From the NCBI GenBank assembly GCA_035606665.1, contig DATNEY010000039.1:6725-70724 (forward strand): DNA of 64,000 nt. The letters run 5' to 3'. This stretch comes from DASUGC01 sp035606665. GTDB lineage: Bacteria; Acidobacteriota; Vicinamibacteria; Vicinamibacterales; SCN-69-37. The translations under genes were made by a program, and so were the position numbers. The notes under the pieces are model-generated. The model was given only the letters and a program-made list of their open reading frames with translations, did no database searches and had not been told where the DNA came from. This document shows positions 42,440-50,655 of this stretch, piece by piece (the first letter of the stretch is position 1; each line of letters starts with the position of its first letter).

Positions 42440-43015
42440 TTACTCGTCTTCCGCGCGATTGAAGACGTTCATCGTCTTCGCCACACCGTCGGCAATCCAC
42501 GTTTCGACGGCATCGGCCGCCCGGGCAATCGCGGCTTCAATCCCGGGCTGTTCTTCCGGCTCGAACCTGGCGAGCACGTGATCGCCAAGTTCGCGCCTGA
42601 CGTCTCCGCGGCCCACGCCGATCCGGAGCCGCGGATAATCAATCGTCCCGAGCACCTCGGCCACGGACCTCAGTCCATTGTGGCCACCCTCGGTGCCGGT
42701 CGCGCGAACCCGCAATCTACCAAGCGGCAGGTTCACGTCGTCGCACACAATCAACAGGTCCGGTGTCTCGATCCGGTAGTACCGCGCGAGACCCGCGACC
42801 GCGCCGCCGCTCAGGTTCATGAACGTGAGCGGCTTCATCACCAGCACATCGTCTCCGTCCGCGCGCCGCCATCGGGCGAACACCGCATCGACGGGCGCGG
42901 CTAAGTACTCGAGCCGATGCTCGGTGGCCAGCAAATCTACGACGTCGAATCCGACGTTGTGACGTGTTCCCCGGTATTGCTTCCCGGGATTGCCTAGCCC
43001 CGCGACCAGCTTCAT
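42440..43015 (-). CDS. pth: peptidyl-tRNA hydrolase
   Basis: A 191-residue Pth. The opening KLVAGLGNPGKQYRGTRHNVGF carries catalytic-site Asn (about N9) and the catalytic His (about H19). FMNLSG, the CDDVNLPLG Asp and GGHNGL Asn complete the site. It recycles peptidyl-tRNAs that drop off the ribosome. ATG at 43015 is chosen by homology; the frame opens further upstream into rplY. 5 bp after rplY, in the conserved prs-rplY-pth order. Confidence 0.96.
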   Translation of the reverse strand: MKLVAGLGNPGKQYRGTRHNVGFDVVDLLATEHRLEYLAAPVDAVFARWRRADGDDVLVMKPLTFMNLSGGAVAGLARYYRIETPDLLIVCDDVNLPLGRLRVRATGTEGGHNGLRSVAEVLGTIDYPRLRIGVGRGDVRRELGDHVLARFEPEEQPGIEAAIARAADAVETWIADGVAKTMNVFNRAEDE

Positions 43016-43020
43016 GCTGG

Positions 43021-43689
43021 CTACTTCTCTTCGTCGGCCTTCTCGACCTTGCCCTTCTTGATGACCTCGGGCTCGGCCGGCGCCGTCGGCGCCGCAGCCG
43101 CGGCCGCGTCGGCCGCCACCGGCTCGGGCTCGGCCTTCGGCGCAATCACGTGGACGATCAGCATGTCGGGATCGCTGATGGCCTTCCACTTGCCGCCGGT
43201 CTGAAGGTCGCGCACGCGCACGCCGTCGTGCAGCATCAACTCGGTCACATCGACGGTGATGTACTCCGGGATGTCCGCAGGCAGACATTCCATCACCACT
43301 TCGCGATGGACGAAGTCGACGATGCCGCCCTGCTCCTTGATGCCCTTGGCCACGCCGGCCAGGTGCACGGGTACCGTAACGCGCAGGACCTTGTCCATGG
43401 CGACACGGTAGAAGTCTGCGTGCAGCAACTCGCGCTCGACCGGGTGAATCTGGAACTCCTTCACCAGCACGCGCGCGTCGCCACCGCCGTCGATCTTGAG
43501 CGAGATGAGGGTGTTCGCGCCGGACTCGGAGTGGAGGATGTGGAGCAAGGCATTCGGGTCGACGGTCACCGGCTGGGCGTCATGTTTCTCGCCATAGACG
43601 ACGGCCGGGATCTGGCCCTCGCGGCGGATACGTCCCGCTTCGTTCTTGCCGAACCGTTTGCGGCTGGTGGCTTCGAGTGTCGCGTCCAT
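43021..43689 (-). CDS. rplY: 50S ribosomal protein L25 (Ctc/TL5 long form)
   Basis: A 222-residue long-form L25. The N-terminal 5S rRNA-binding domain is LEATSRKRFGKNEAGRIRREGQIPAVVYGE. The C-terminal CTC/TL5 domain follows (VTVPVHLAGVAKGIKEQGGIVDFVHREVVMECLPADIPEYITVDV), and the tail is an Ala/Pro/Glu/Lys linker (about 185-222). The long form occurs in many phyla, whereas E. coli has only the first domain. Lies between prs (12 bp upstream) and pth. Confidence 0.95.
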   Translation of the reverse strand: MDATLEATSRKRFGKNEAGRIRREGQIPAVVYGEKHDAQPVTVDPNALLHILHSESGANTLISLKIDGGGDARVLVKEFQIHPVERELLHADFYRVAMDKVLRVTVPVHLAGVAKGIKEQGGIVDFVHREVVMECLPADIPEYITVDVTELMLHDGVRVRDLQTGGKWKAISDPDMLIVHVIAPKAEPEPVAADAAAAAAPTAPAEPEVIKKGKVEKADEEK

Positions 43690-43701
43690 GATCAGGTTCC
43701 T

Positions 43702-44640
43702 CTAAACGAAAAGCTTCGAGACCGATGTTTCTTCGTGGATGCTGCGGATGGCCTGCGCGAGCAAGCGCGCCACTGACAGCACCACGACCTTGTCGGATGC
43801 CCCGCTCCGGCGGGGAATCGTGTTCGTCACCACGAGCTTGTCGATCGGCGACTTCTCGATGCGCTCCATCGCCGGACCGGACAGGACGCCGTGCACGGCG
43901 GCCGCGAGGACGCGGCTCGCGCCGTTGTCGACGAGCGCCTGCGCGGCCTTCTGAATCGTGCCGGCCGTGTCGATGATGTCGTCCGCGATCACGCAGACGC
44001 GCCCCTTCACGTCGCCGACGACGTTCATGACTTCGGCGGTGCCGTCTTCACTGCGGCGCTTGTCGATGATCGCGAGTTCCGCGTCGAGCCGCTTCGCGTA
44101 CGCGCGCGCGCGCTCGGCGCCGCCGACGTCGGGTGACACGATCGTGAGCCCGTCGTAGTTCTGCCGCGCGAGGTACTCGATGATGACCGGCGCCGCGAAC
44201 AGGTGGTCGACCGGGATGTCGAAGAAGCCCTGAATCTGCGCCTTGTGCAGATCCATCGTAAGCACCCGGTTCGTTCCCGCCGCACCCAGCAGATTGGCCA
44301 TCAGCTTCGCCGAGATCGGGACGCGCGGCTTGTCCTTGCGGTCCTGCCTGGCGTAGCCGTAGTACGGAATGACCGCGGTGATGCGCGACGCCGACGAGCG
44401 CCGGAACGCGTCCATCATCACGCAGAGCTCGACGAGGTGCTCATCGACGGGAGGGCAAGTCGGCTGGACGATGAACACGTCAGTGCCGCGGATGTTCTCG
44501 TCGATTTGGAACGAGACTTCCGTGTCGGGAAAACGATGCAGGCGGGCCGCTCCGAGGGAAATGCCGAGGTTCTCGGCTATCTCCTTCGCCAGTGCGGGAT
44601 GCGCACTCCCTGAGAAAATTTTGAGTTGCCCGTGGTTCAT
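43702..44640 (-). CDS. prs: ribose-phosphate pyrophosphokinase (PRPP synthetase)
   Basis: A 312-residue PRPP synthetase. The opening LKIFSGSAHPALAKEIAENLG, the ATP/Mg loop with PYYGYARQDRKDKPRVPIS, DLHKAQIQGFFDIPVDHL, and the PRPP-binding loop VCVIADDIIDTAGTI are all present. It makes PRPP for purine, pyrimidine, His, Trp and NAD synthesis. purH lies in the same window at 53542. Just downstream of tRNA-Gln, as in Pseudomonas. Confidence 0.97.
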   Translation of the reverse strand: MNHGQLKIFSGSAHPALAKEIAENLGISLGAARLHRFPDTEVSFQIDENIRGTDVFIVQPTCPPVDEHLVELCVMMDAFRRSSASRITAVIPYYGYARQDRKDKPRVPISAKLMANLLGAAGTNRVLTMDLHKAQIQGFFDIPVDHLFAAPVIIEYLARQNYDGLTIVSPDVGGAERARAYAKRLDAELAIIDKRRSEDGTAEVMNVVGDVKGRVCVIADDIIDTAGTIQKAAQALVDNGASRVLAAAVHGVLSGPAMERIEKSPIDKLVVTNTIPRRSGASDKVVVLSVARLLAQAIRSIHEETSVSKLFV

Positions 44641-44655
44641 CTCAGTCGGTGTAAA

Positions 44656-44730
44656 TGGTTGGGGCGGAAGGATTCGAACCTTCGAATACGGGATCCAAAG
44701 TCCCGCGCCTTACCGCTTGGCCACGCCCCA
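44656..44730 (-). tRNA. trnQ: tRNA-Gln (TTG anticodon)
   Basis: Acceptor TGGGGCG pairs with CGCCCCA; anticodon loop CTTTGGA gives TTG; T-loop TTCGAAT; discriminator A; CCA encoded. Located between ispE and prs, a position shared with gammaproteobacteria. Confidence 0.95.
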
Positions 44731-44757
44731 TCTAGTGGGCGCAAACACGGGAGTGTA

Positions 44758-45651
44758 TCACAGGCGAATGCGGCGACCGGCCTCCTGGCGGGTCATCGTG
44801 CGCGTGAGCAGCACCAGCCAGTCGGGACGGGCCAAGCGTTTTGCCGCGCGATTCGCCACTGTTTCGGGGAAAACGGCGTAAACCGACGAACCACTGCCGG
44901 ACATGGCGGCGGCGAGCGCGCCCTCACGAACGCAGGCGTCGATCATCTCCGTGATCCCGGCTTGCCGCCGTGCCACCGGCGCCTCGAGGTCGTTTGCCAG
45001 AGAAACCGGTCCGGTCGACCACCCGATGTCTAACTCCCGCGGCTGGCGCTCGCCACTGGCGGGGAGGCCCGCGGTCCGATCCTCGTCGAGCCATCGGTAC
45101 GCTTCCGACGTGGACACGCCGAACGAAGGCTTGATCACCACAATCCCCATCCGCCTGGCGTCGTCAACCGGATACACCTCATCACCGCGGCCGACGCAGA
45201 GCGCGGTACCGCACTGAAGAAAGAATGGCACGTCGGCCCCGAGCGTCGCCGCAATCCGCATTAGTTCATGACGCGGCCGCCGGAGATCCCAGATGGAATT
45301 GAGACCGATGAGCGCCGCCGCCGCGTCGGCGCTGCCGCCACCAAGCCCTGCGGCCGACGGGATCACCTTGTCGAGCCTGACGTGGACGTTCTGTGGCTTG
45401 TCGGTCCGTCCCCCGGCGCGCCAGAGCGCGTCGGCGGCCTTCCAGACCAGGTTCGACTCATCCACCGGGACACCCGGCGCGCGGCACTGCAACGCGAACG
45501 GCCCCCGGCGCGGCGTGAACGTGAGCGTGTCAGACAGCCCGATGGACTGCATGAGCGTCCGCACGTCATGGTAGCCATCGGTCTGCCTCGCGCCTACGCG
45601 AAGCATCAGATTGACCTTGGCCGTGGGCCGCAATACCAGAGCGCGCGCCAC
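44758..45651 (-). CDS. ispE: 4-diphosphocytidyl-2-C-methyl-D-erythritol kinase
   Basis: A 297-residue GHMP kinase, step 4 of the MEP pathway. Family motifs are RPTAKVNLMLRVGARQTDGYHDV at the N-terminus, the ATP-binding IPSAAGLGGGSADAAAAL, and near the C-terminus AAAMSGSGSSVYAVF. The start is taken as GTG at 45651, which overlaps the stop of the upstream LolB-like gene (TAGTG). The frame is open to 45828 but that part belongs to the neighbour. With ispDF in the same window, three MEP activities are encoded within about 12 kb. Confidence 0.94.
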   Translation of the reverse strand: MARALVLRPTAKVNLMLRVGARQTDGYHDVRTLMQSIGLSDTLTFTPRRGPFALQCRAPGVPVDESNLVWKAADALWRAGGRTDKPQNVHVRLDKVIPSAAGLGGGSADAAAALIGLNSIWDLRRPRHELMRIAATLGADVPFFLQCGTALCVGRGDEVYPVDDARRMGIVVIKPSFGVSTSEAYRWLDEDRTAGLPASGERQPRELDIGWSTGPVSLANDLEAPVARRQAGITEMIDACVREGALAAAMSGSGSSVYAVFPETVANRAAKRLARPDWLVLLTRTMTRQEAGRRIRL

Positions 45652-46433
45652 TACGGCTGCTTTCTCCACGTTCCGCCGCGCAACTCTTCGAGGGTCATGG
45701 CCTCGGCGGAAGCGGCACCCGCGGGTGCGCTGAACACGGACGGCGGCAGGGCCTCGTTGAGGCTGACATCGCTCGCCGACACATCGAGCGATGCCGACGG
45801 CTCCCGCCCTGGTATCGATCGAATCCACAGTTTGTCGGGCGAGTTCGTGGTTTTCCAGGAGTACTTCACGGTAAAGCCATCGGCCTCGGAGGCGAACGTC
45901 CGCCAGCCCTCCGCGCCGCGCTTCAGGAACACCCGCGTGTCTGACGTCTGCACGGACACGAGTCCAGCGTGGCTCCCTGCGGACGTGATCTCGAACGCGC
46001 GCGTACCACAGCCCGAGAGAATGGACAGCAACCGATCGGGCGGAATCGCTACGCCAAGGATGGCCTCGATGATGTCACTGGCCGCCGCGCGCACAGCGCG
46101 ATTCTCCCGCCGAAGCCAGAGCGTCGCCTGCGAAGGGGTCCCCGCCAGGACGAAGATCGGCTGGCCGGAAAACGTGGCGCCCATATAGATGTTGGAAGAC
46201 GTGACCGCGGTCTCGATCGAGAGCCGCCCCCAGATGCGATGGCCCACCGCGCGCCCTCCCACTCGGAGTGTCGCCGCGTACGAGCGAGCGCTGCGGCAGG
46301 TGTTGGTCGCCTCGGCCCATGCAGGGGTCGCGTCGACCGGCGCACCAGGGCCCGCGGGTGGGATGAAGACCGCGGGGCCGCACGCTCCCGCGGCCAGCAC
46401 GAACGCGGTGGCCAGGGCTGCGCGGCGGATCAC
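45651..46433 (-). CDS. lolB: LolB-like outer-membrane lipoprotein (candidate)
   Basis: A 260-residue exported protein. The N-terminus IRRAALATAFVLAAGACG looks like a lipoprotein signal with Cys at about residue 18. The rest is beta-rich (YAATLRVGGRAVGHRIWGRLSIETAV, PIFVLAGTPSQATLWLRRENR, VKYSWKTTNSPDKLWI) like the open barrel of LolA/LolB. Sequence similarity alone would be weak. Gene order TPR protein / this gene / ispE / tRNA-Gln / prs / rplY / pth equals that around lolB in Pseudomonas, which is the main support. LolB inserts lipoproteins into the outer membrane. Coupled to both neighbours by overlaps. Confidence 0.6.
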   Translation of the reverse strand: MIRRAALATAFVLAAGACGPAVFIPPAGPGAPVDATPAWAEATNTCRSARSYAATLRVGGRAVGHRIWGRLSIETAVTSSNIYMGATFSGQPIFVLAGTPSQATLWLRRENRAVRAAASDIIEAILGVAIPPDRLLSILSGCGTRAFEITSAGSHAGLVSVQTSDTRVFLKRGAEGWRTFASEADGFTVKYSWKTTNSPDKLWIRSIPGREPSASLDVSASDVSLNEALPPSVFSAPAGAASAEAMTLEELRGGTWRKQP

Positions 46434-47236
46434 TTCCCCGCCAGTTCCCGGGCGCGGTCTCGCTTGCGCTGAACCTCTGCGGGATCGAACACGGTTCGGT
46501 CACCCGCGAGGGCGCGGTCGAAAGCGTCCGCCGCTTCCTTGTATTTCTTCAGCTGGAAGTACTGATCGCCGAGCTTGACGAGCGCGGTCGCCTGGCGCCC
46601 ACGATAGGTGCGCCCGCGCGGCCCCATCTCGACGACCTCGGACCATGCACCGGCGGCGTCTTCCCATTTCCCGAGTTGTTCCGCGGATTCCGCAAGGAGG
46701 AGCAGCGCTTCAGGGTAGCCGGGCTGCTCTGACAGGAACTTCTTGATTGTCGCGAGGGCTTTCTCGTGCTGTCCCGTCTTCGCGTACAGGCGCCCGAGCG
46801 TGAGCTCCGCGGACAAATCGACGAACGAGTCCGCCAGTACCTGCTCGAGATGGCGAATGGCCTCCGCGTTCATCATGCCGGCCGTTGAGGCGTAGCCCGG
46901 ATCGCTTGCGACGGCAGCCTTGACGAACCCGAGAATGCGGTGCGCCTCGCGATTCTTCGGCTCGATTCCCAGGGCCGCTTCGGCGGCCGTCACCGCTTCG
47001 GCAGCCCGGCCTTCGCGCGCATACACGCCGGCGAGCTCGGCTTGAATCTCCGCCGCTTTCGGCAGCAGCGTGAGGGCGCGGCGCAGCGACGCAATCGCCT
47101 CGCTGACGTTGCCGTCGGATTCGAGACGCCGGCTCTGGAGAAACAGGAAGTAGGCTTCGGCGGCGGGATCAACCGCCTGCGCCGGCGCGGGCGCCTGAAG
47201 CACTATCGCGCCTGCAAGAATGAGTGCTGGTGACAT
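46430..47236 (-). CDS. secreted TPR-repeat protein
   Basis: A 268-residue protein with a signal peptide (SPALILAGAIVLQAPAPAQA) and about five tetratricopeptide-like helix pairs, for example NVSEAIASLRRALTLLPKAAE, GRAAEAVTAAEAALGIEPKN, GQHEKALATIKKFLSEQPGYP and KKYKEAADAFDRAL. Probably a periplasmic scaffold. It overlaps the LolB-like gene by four bases. A TPR protein also precedes lolB in Pseudomonas (about twice as long), so a shared role in outer-membrane lipoprotein or envelope assembly is plausible. Confidence 0.85.
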   Translation of the reverse strand: MSPALILAGAIVLQAPAPAQAVDPAAEAYFLFLQSRRLESDGNVSEAIASLRRALTLLPKAAEIQAELAGVYAREGRAAEAVTAAEAALGIEPKNREAHRILGFVKAAVASDPGYASTAGMMNAEAIRHLEQVLADSFVDLSAELTLGRLYAKTGQHEKALATIKKFLSEQPGYPEALLLLAESAEQLGKWEDAAGAWSEVVEMGPRGRTYRGRQATALVKLGDQYFQLKKYKEAADAFDRALAGDRTVFDPAEVQRKRDRARELAGK

Positions 47237-47259
47237 GAAGGACCCACGACGATTATAGT
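47230..47259 (+). promoter_or_regulatory. candidate promoter for a leaderless trm112 transcript
   Basis: GTGACA (47230-47235) and TATAGT (47254-47259) are 18 bp apart. Transcription would begin around the ATG at 47266. The -35 box overlaps the start codon region of the divergent TPR gene. Confidence 0.35.
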
Positions 47260-47265
47260 GCGGGC

Positions 47266-47436
47266 ATGCCAGTTGATCAGGCGCTCCTCGACATCCTTGT
47301 GTGCCCTGCGTGCAAGAAGCCGGTGCGCCTCGTCAAGGACGGCGCGGGTCTCAAGTGCGATGCGTGCCGCCGGACGTATCCCATCAAGGATGACATCCCC
47401 GTGATGTTGATCGACGAGGCCACCATCGACGCGTGA
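47266..47436 (+). CDS. Trm112 family zinc-ribbon protein (YcaR type)
   Basis: A 56-residue protein: LLDILVCPACKKPV, then LKCDACRRTYPIKDDIPVMLIDEA. Two CxxC knuckles and the YPIxDxIPxML ending are the Trm112 family signature. Eukaryotic and archaeal Trm112 activates SAM methyltransferases. Bacterial copies are often found beside lipid A or LPS genes, as here, and their partner is not settled. No Shine-Dalgarno sequence is visible, and a -10 box lies immediately upstream, suggesting leaderless translation. The heptosyltransferase-like gene follows within 7 bp. Confidence 0.92.
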   Translation: MPVDQALLDILVCPACKKPVRLVKDGAGLKCDACRRTYPIKDDIPVMLIDEATIDA

Positions 47437-47443
47437 TGCGGCC

Positions 47444-48514
47444 TTGACGATCCTGCTCGTGCGGCCCCGGCTCATCGGGGACGTGCTTCTCACGACTCCC
47501 CTCGTCCGGGCGCTTCGGCGCCGTTACCCGGAAGCGACTCTGCTCTATCTTGTCGAAGCCATGGCGGCGCCGATCGTGCGCGCGAACCCCCACGTGTCTG
47601 AGACCATCGTGATCACGCATCGCAGGGGCTGGCGGCGAATCGCCGAGGACTGGTCGATCGCACGCCGCCTTCGCGCACGTCGCATCGACGTGGCCCTCGA
47701 TCTTCACGGGGGCCCACGAAGCTCGTGGCTGACCTTTGCATCACGCGCGAAGATGCGCGTGGGCTACGATGTGTCCGGCCGGGGGTGGATGTACACCCAT
47801 CTGGTGCCGCGGCCTCGCGGATACGCGCCGCGGCACTCGGTTCTGAATCAATGGGATCTGCTGGCGCCGGTGGATTCCGCGTTCCTGAGCCCGCCGGATC
47901 CGGATCGCGACCGGCTGGAGATGCCGGTCGAAGACGCTGCCCGGGGCGCGATTCGGGCACGGTTGACGTCGCACGGTGTTCGCGACGCGGACGCCGTGAT
48001 CGTGATGCATGTCGGCGCCGGCAACGACTTCCGCCGCTGGCCTGCGGCGTCCTTCGCCGAGGTTGCGGCGGCGCTCGCGCGCGAGGGGCGAGGCCGGGCG
48101 CTCGTGGTCGTTGGTGCGGCCGGGGACACGCCGACGATCCGCGAAGTCGCGTCGCATGCCGGGCGGGCGGCCGGCGAAGACGTACGAGTGGTTGAAGCGG
48201 TCGATTGGCCGCTGACGGAGCTTCGAGCGCTGATGGATCGAGCGTCCTTGTTTGTCGGCGGTGACAGCGGCCCGATGCACATCGCCGCGGCTGCCGACGT
48301 CCCCATCGTCGCCCTGTTCGGCCCGACGCTGCCGGTGCATTGGGCGCCGTGGAGACCTGCGAGACTGCCGTTCGTCGCGATCGAACCCGGTCCGCTCGGT
48401 TGCCGGCCCTGCGATCAACGCGTCTGCGAGCCGGGCGATTTCAGGTGCCTGCGAAGCACTGTTCCCGGGCGCGTCATCGAGGCCGCGACCCGAGTGCTGG
48501 AGAAGGCCTCATGA
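47444..48514 (+). CDS. glycosyltransferase family 9 (heptosyltransferase-like)
   Basis: A 356-residue GT-B enzyme. It begins TILLVRPRLIGDVLLTTPLVRALRRRYP, the classic WaaC/WaaF/WaaQ opening. The donor-binding half has MHVGAGNDFRRWPAASFAEV and FVGGDSGPMHIAAAADVPIVALFGPT. Likely adds a heptose or similar sugar in LPS core synthesis. The neighbouring heptose-7-phosphate kinase supports heptose. The start is TTG at 47444; no in-frame ATG or GTG fits. Overlaps the ligase gene by four bases. Confidence 0.88.
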   Translation: MTILLVRPRLIGDVLLTTPLVRALRRRYPEATLLYLVEAMAAPIVRANPHVSETIVITHRRGWRRIAEDWSIARRLRARRIDVALDLHGGPRSSWLTFASRAKMRVGYDVSGRGWMYTHLVPRPRGYAPRHSVLNQWDLLAPVDSAFLSPPDPDRDRLEMPVEDAARGAIRARLTSHGVRDADAVIVMHVGAGNDFRRWPAASFAEVAAALAREGRGRALVVVGAAGDTPTIREVASHAGRAAGEDVRVVEAVDWPLTELRALMDRASLFVGGDSGPMHIAAAADVPIVALFGPTLPVHWAPWRPARLPFVAIEPGPLGCRPCDQRVCEPGDFRCLRSTVPGRVIEAATRVLEKAS

Positions 48515-49680
48515 CCCAGCGCCAGCTCGAACAGGCCGGGTTCGTCTTCATCGCGCTGTCCCTGGGCCTGGTGCAGCTCAAGTTGCAGCTTGGGCAGGGC
48601 GTGTTCTTCACGCTGGCGTCGCTGACCTGGCTCGTTCTCATCATCCGCGACGGACACGCGTGGGACGCCATCAAGCCCGGCCGCGGAACGCCGTCGTTCT
48701 TCTTCCCGCTGCTGCTCTATGCGGCCTGGACGCTCGCGAGCTCGGCCATGTCAGGCAACCCGCAGGCGAGCTTCATCGACTCCAAGCAGCTGCTGATGTT
48801 CCTGATGGTGCCGGTCGTGGCGCGCTTCTGCGCAGGCGACCGTGCGACGCGCACCGTGGACGTCATCATTGCGATCGGATCGGCCGGCGCGCTCTGGGGC
48901 ATCGTGCAGTTTGCGATGCTCGGCTACACCGATCTCGATCATCGGCCGCGCGGCCTGCTCAACCACTGGATGACCTATTCCGGCGTGCTCATGCTGGTGT
49001 TCTGTGCCGCGGTCGCACGCATGATCTTCAGACCGGCGCGCGTAGCCTGGCCGATGATCGCCGTACCAGCGCTGCTCGTGGCGCTGGTCGTGACCAATAC
49101 GCGTAACGCGTGGATCGGAACGTTCCTGGCAGTCCTGGTCCTGGTGGCGATCCGCAACTGGAAACTGCTCCTGGTTGCGCCGGCGGTCGCCATCATCGCT
49201 GTCGTGCTTGCCCCCGGCCTGGTGCAGGAGCGCGTGCGATCGATTGTCAATCCGAACGATCTCGGCAGCCGCGATCGCATCGTCATGTGGAAGATCGGCC
49301 GCGACATGATCCGCGACTACCCCGTATTCGGAGCCGGGCCGGAGCAGATTCAGGTGAAGTACGAAAGCTACCGGCAGGCGTATCCGGAAGCCGTGAATGC
49401 GCGGAACCCGCACCTGCACAACGTGCCCATTCAGATCGCGGCGGAGCGCGGCCTTCCCGCGCTCGTGCTCTGGCTGTGGTTCGTCGTGATGGCGGCGCGG
49501 GACCTGTGGCGCCAGCTCCGCGCGCGCATCGCGCCCGACGTCGCCGCCGCGGGGCTCGCGGCGCTCGTCGCCATGCTCGCCGCCGGCATGTTCGAGTACA
49601 ACTTCGGCGACTCGGAGTTTCTGATGCTGTTCCTTGGCATCCTCACGCTGCCGTTTGCGGCTGCGAAGGTAAGGCGCTGA
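48511..49680 (+). CDS. O-antigen ligase family (WaaL/Wzy-like) membrane protein
   Basis: A 389-residue protein with about ten membrane helices. The Wzy_C/O-antigen ligase signature is TRNAWIGTFLAVLVLVAIRNW, then the large periplasmic loop DRIVMWKIGRDMIRDYPVFGAGPEQIQ and NPHLHNVPIQIAAERGLPAL with the conserved Arg and His. It joins O-polysaccharide to lipid A core or polymerises repeat units. Start ATG at 48511 overlaps the GT9 stop. The open frame from 48340 is inside GT9 and is rejected. Confidence 0.88.
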   Translation: MTQRQLEQAGFVFIALSLGLVQLKLQLGQGVFFTLASLTWLVLIIRDGHAWDAIKPGRGTPSFFFPLLLYAAWTLASSAMSGNPQASFIDSKQLLMFLMVPVVARFCAGDRATRTVDVIIAIGSAGALWGIVQFAMLGYTDLDHRPRGLLNHWMTYSGVLMLVFCAAVARMIFRPARVAWPMIAVPALLVALVVTNTRNAWIGTFLAVLVLVAIRNWKLLLVAPAVAIIAVVLAPGLVQERVRSIVNPNDLGSRDRIVMWKIGRDMIRDYPVFGAGPEQIQVKYESYRQAYPEAVNARNPHLHNVPIQIAAERGLPALVLWLWFVVMAARDLWRQLRARIAPDVAAAGLAALVAMLAAGMFEYNFGDSEFLMLFLGILTLPFAAAKVRR

Positions 49681-49683
49681 CCT

Positions 49684-50655
49684 ATGTCCGCGACTCTGAT
49701 CAACCGTTTCGCAGGACGGCGCATCGCCGTCATCGGTGACGCGATGCTCGACCACTTCATCGTGGGTCACGTCGATCGGATTTCCCCGGAAGCGCCGGTA
49801 CCGGTGGTTCGGTTTGCCCGTGAGGAACATCGCCTCGGCGGCGCGGCAAATGTGGCCGCCAACGTCGCCGCGCTCGGCGGCAAGGCTCGCCTCATCGGAG
49901 TCACGGGCGTCGACGACGCGGCACGTGCGCTTCGAGCTGAGCTCACGGCTGTGGGTCTCGAGACGGACGGGCTGGTCGGCGACTCTTCCCGCCCGACGAC
50001 ACGCAAGGTCCGCGTGGTCACCATGCGGAACCAGCAGGTGGCTCGTGTCGACTATGAGACGGACGCGCCGGCCGCAGGCGATGCGCTCCAGCGGCTGGTG
50101 GATGAAATTGGCAAGGCCGCGCGCTCGCACGACGCGCTCGTGCTGTCGGACTACCGCAAAGGAACGATCTGCGCACCAGTGATTCAGGCGGCGGCCCGCG
50201 CGGCGTCCGAAGCCGGCATTCCGCTCCTCGTGGATCCGAAAGTCGCGCAGGCCGGCCACTATCAGGGTGCGACGCTGATCACGCCAAACCACCACGAGGC
50301 GGAGTTGATGACCCAGACGTCGATCCGGACCGTCGACGATGCGAAGCGCGCCGCCGGCTTGCTGCGCGAACGAACGGGGGCGAGCGTCATCATTACCTGG
50401 GGTGAGCACGGCATGTTCGTCTTCGATCGCGCTGACGAGACTGGCGGAGGGGCGTCGATTCCTGCGGCGGCTCGCGAAGTCGCGGACGTGACCGGCGCCG
50501 GCGACACCGTGATCGCCGTGCTGGCGCTGGGCCTCGCCGCAGGCGCACCACTGCTCGAGGCCGCGCGGCTCGCCAACGTCGCCGCCGGGCTCGTCGTCGG
50601 ACGCTTCGGTCCCGCGGCCATCACGGCCGACGAACTCACACGCGCGGCCGGGTAA
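49684..50655 (+). CDS. D-glycero-beta-D-manno-heptose-7-phosphate kinase (RfaE domain I only)
   Basis: A 323-residue PfkB/ribokinase-fold kinase. FAGRRIAVIGDAMLDHFIVGHVDRISPEAPVPVVRF and HRLGGAANVAANVAALGG are the RfaE1/HldE-kinase N-terminal motif, and VTGAGDTV holds the catalytic Asp with the anion hole. The adenylyltransferase half of HldE is absent, so a separate HldC/RfaE2 must exist for ADP-heptose synthesis. 3 bp after the O-antigen ligase gene and overlapping the next gene by one base (TAATG). Confidence 0.9.
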   Translation: MSATLINRFAGRRIAVIGDAMLDHFIVGHVDRISPEAPVPVVRFAREEHRLGGAANVAANVAALGGKARLIGVTGVDDAARALRAELTAVGLETDGLVGDSSRPTTRKVRVVTMRNQQVARVDYETDAPAAGDALQRLVDEIGKAARSHDALVLSDYRKGTICAPVIQAAARAASEAGIPLLVDPKVAQAGHYQGATLITPNHHEAELMTQTSIRTVDDAKRAAGLLRERTGASVIITWGEHGMFVFDRADETGGGASIPAAAREVADVTGAGDTVIAVLALGLAAGAPLLEAARLANVAAGLVVGRFGPAAITADELTRAAG

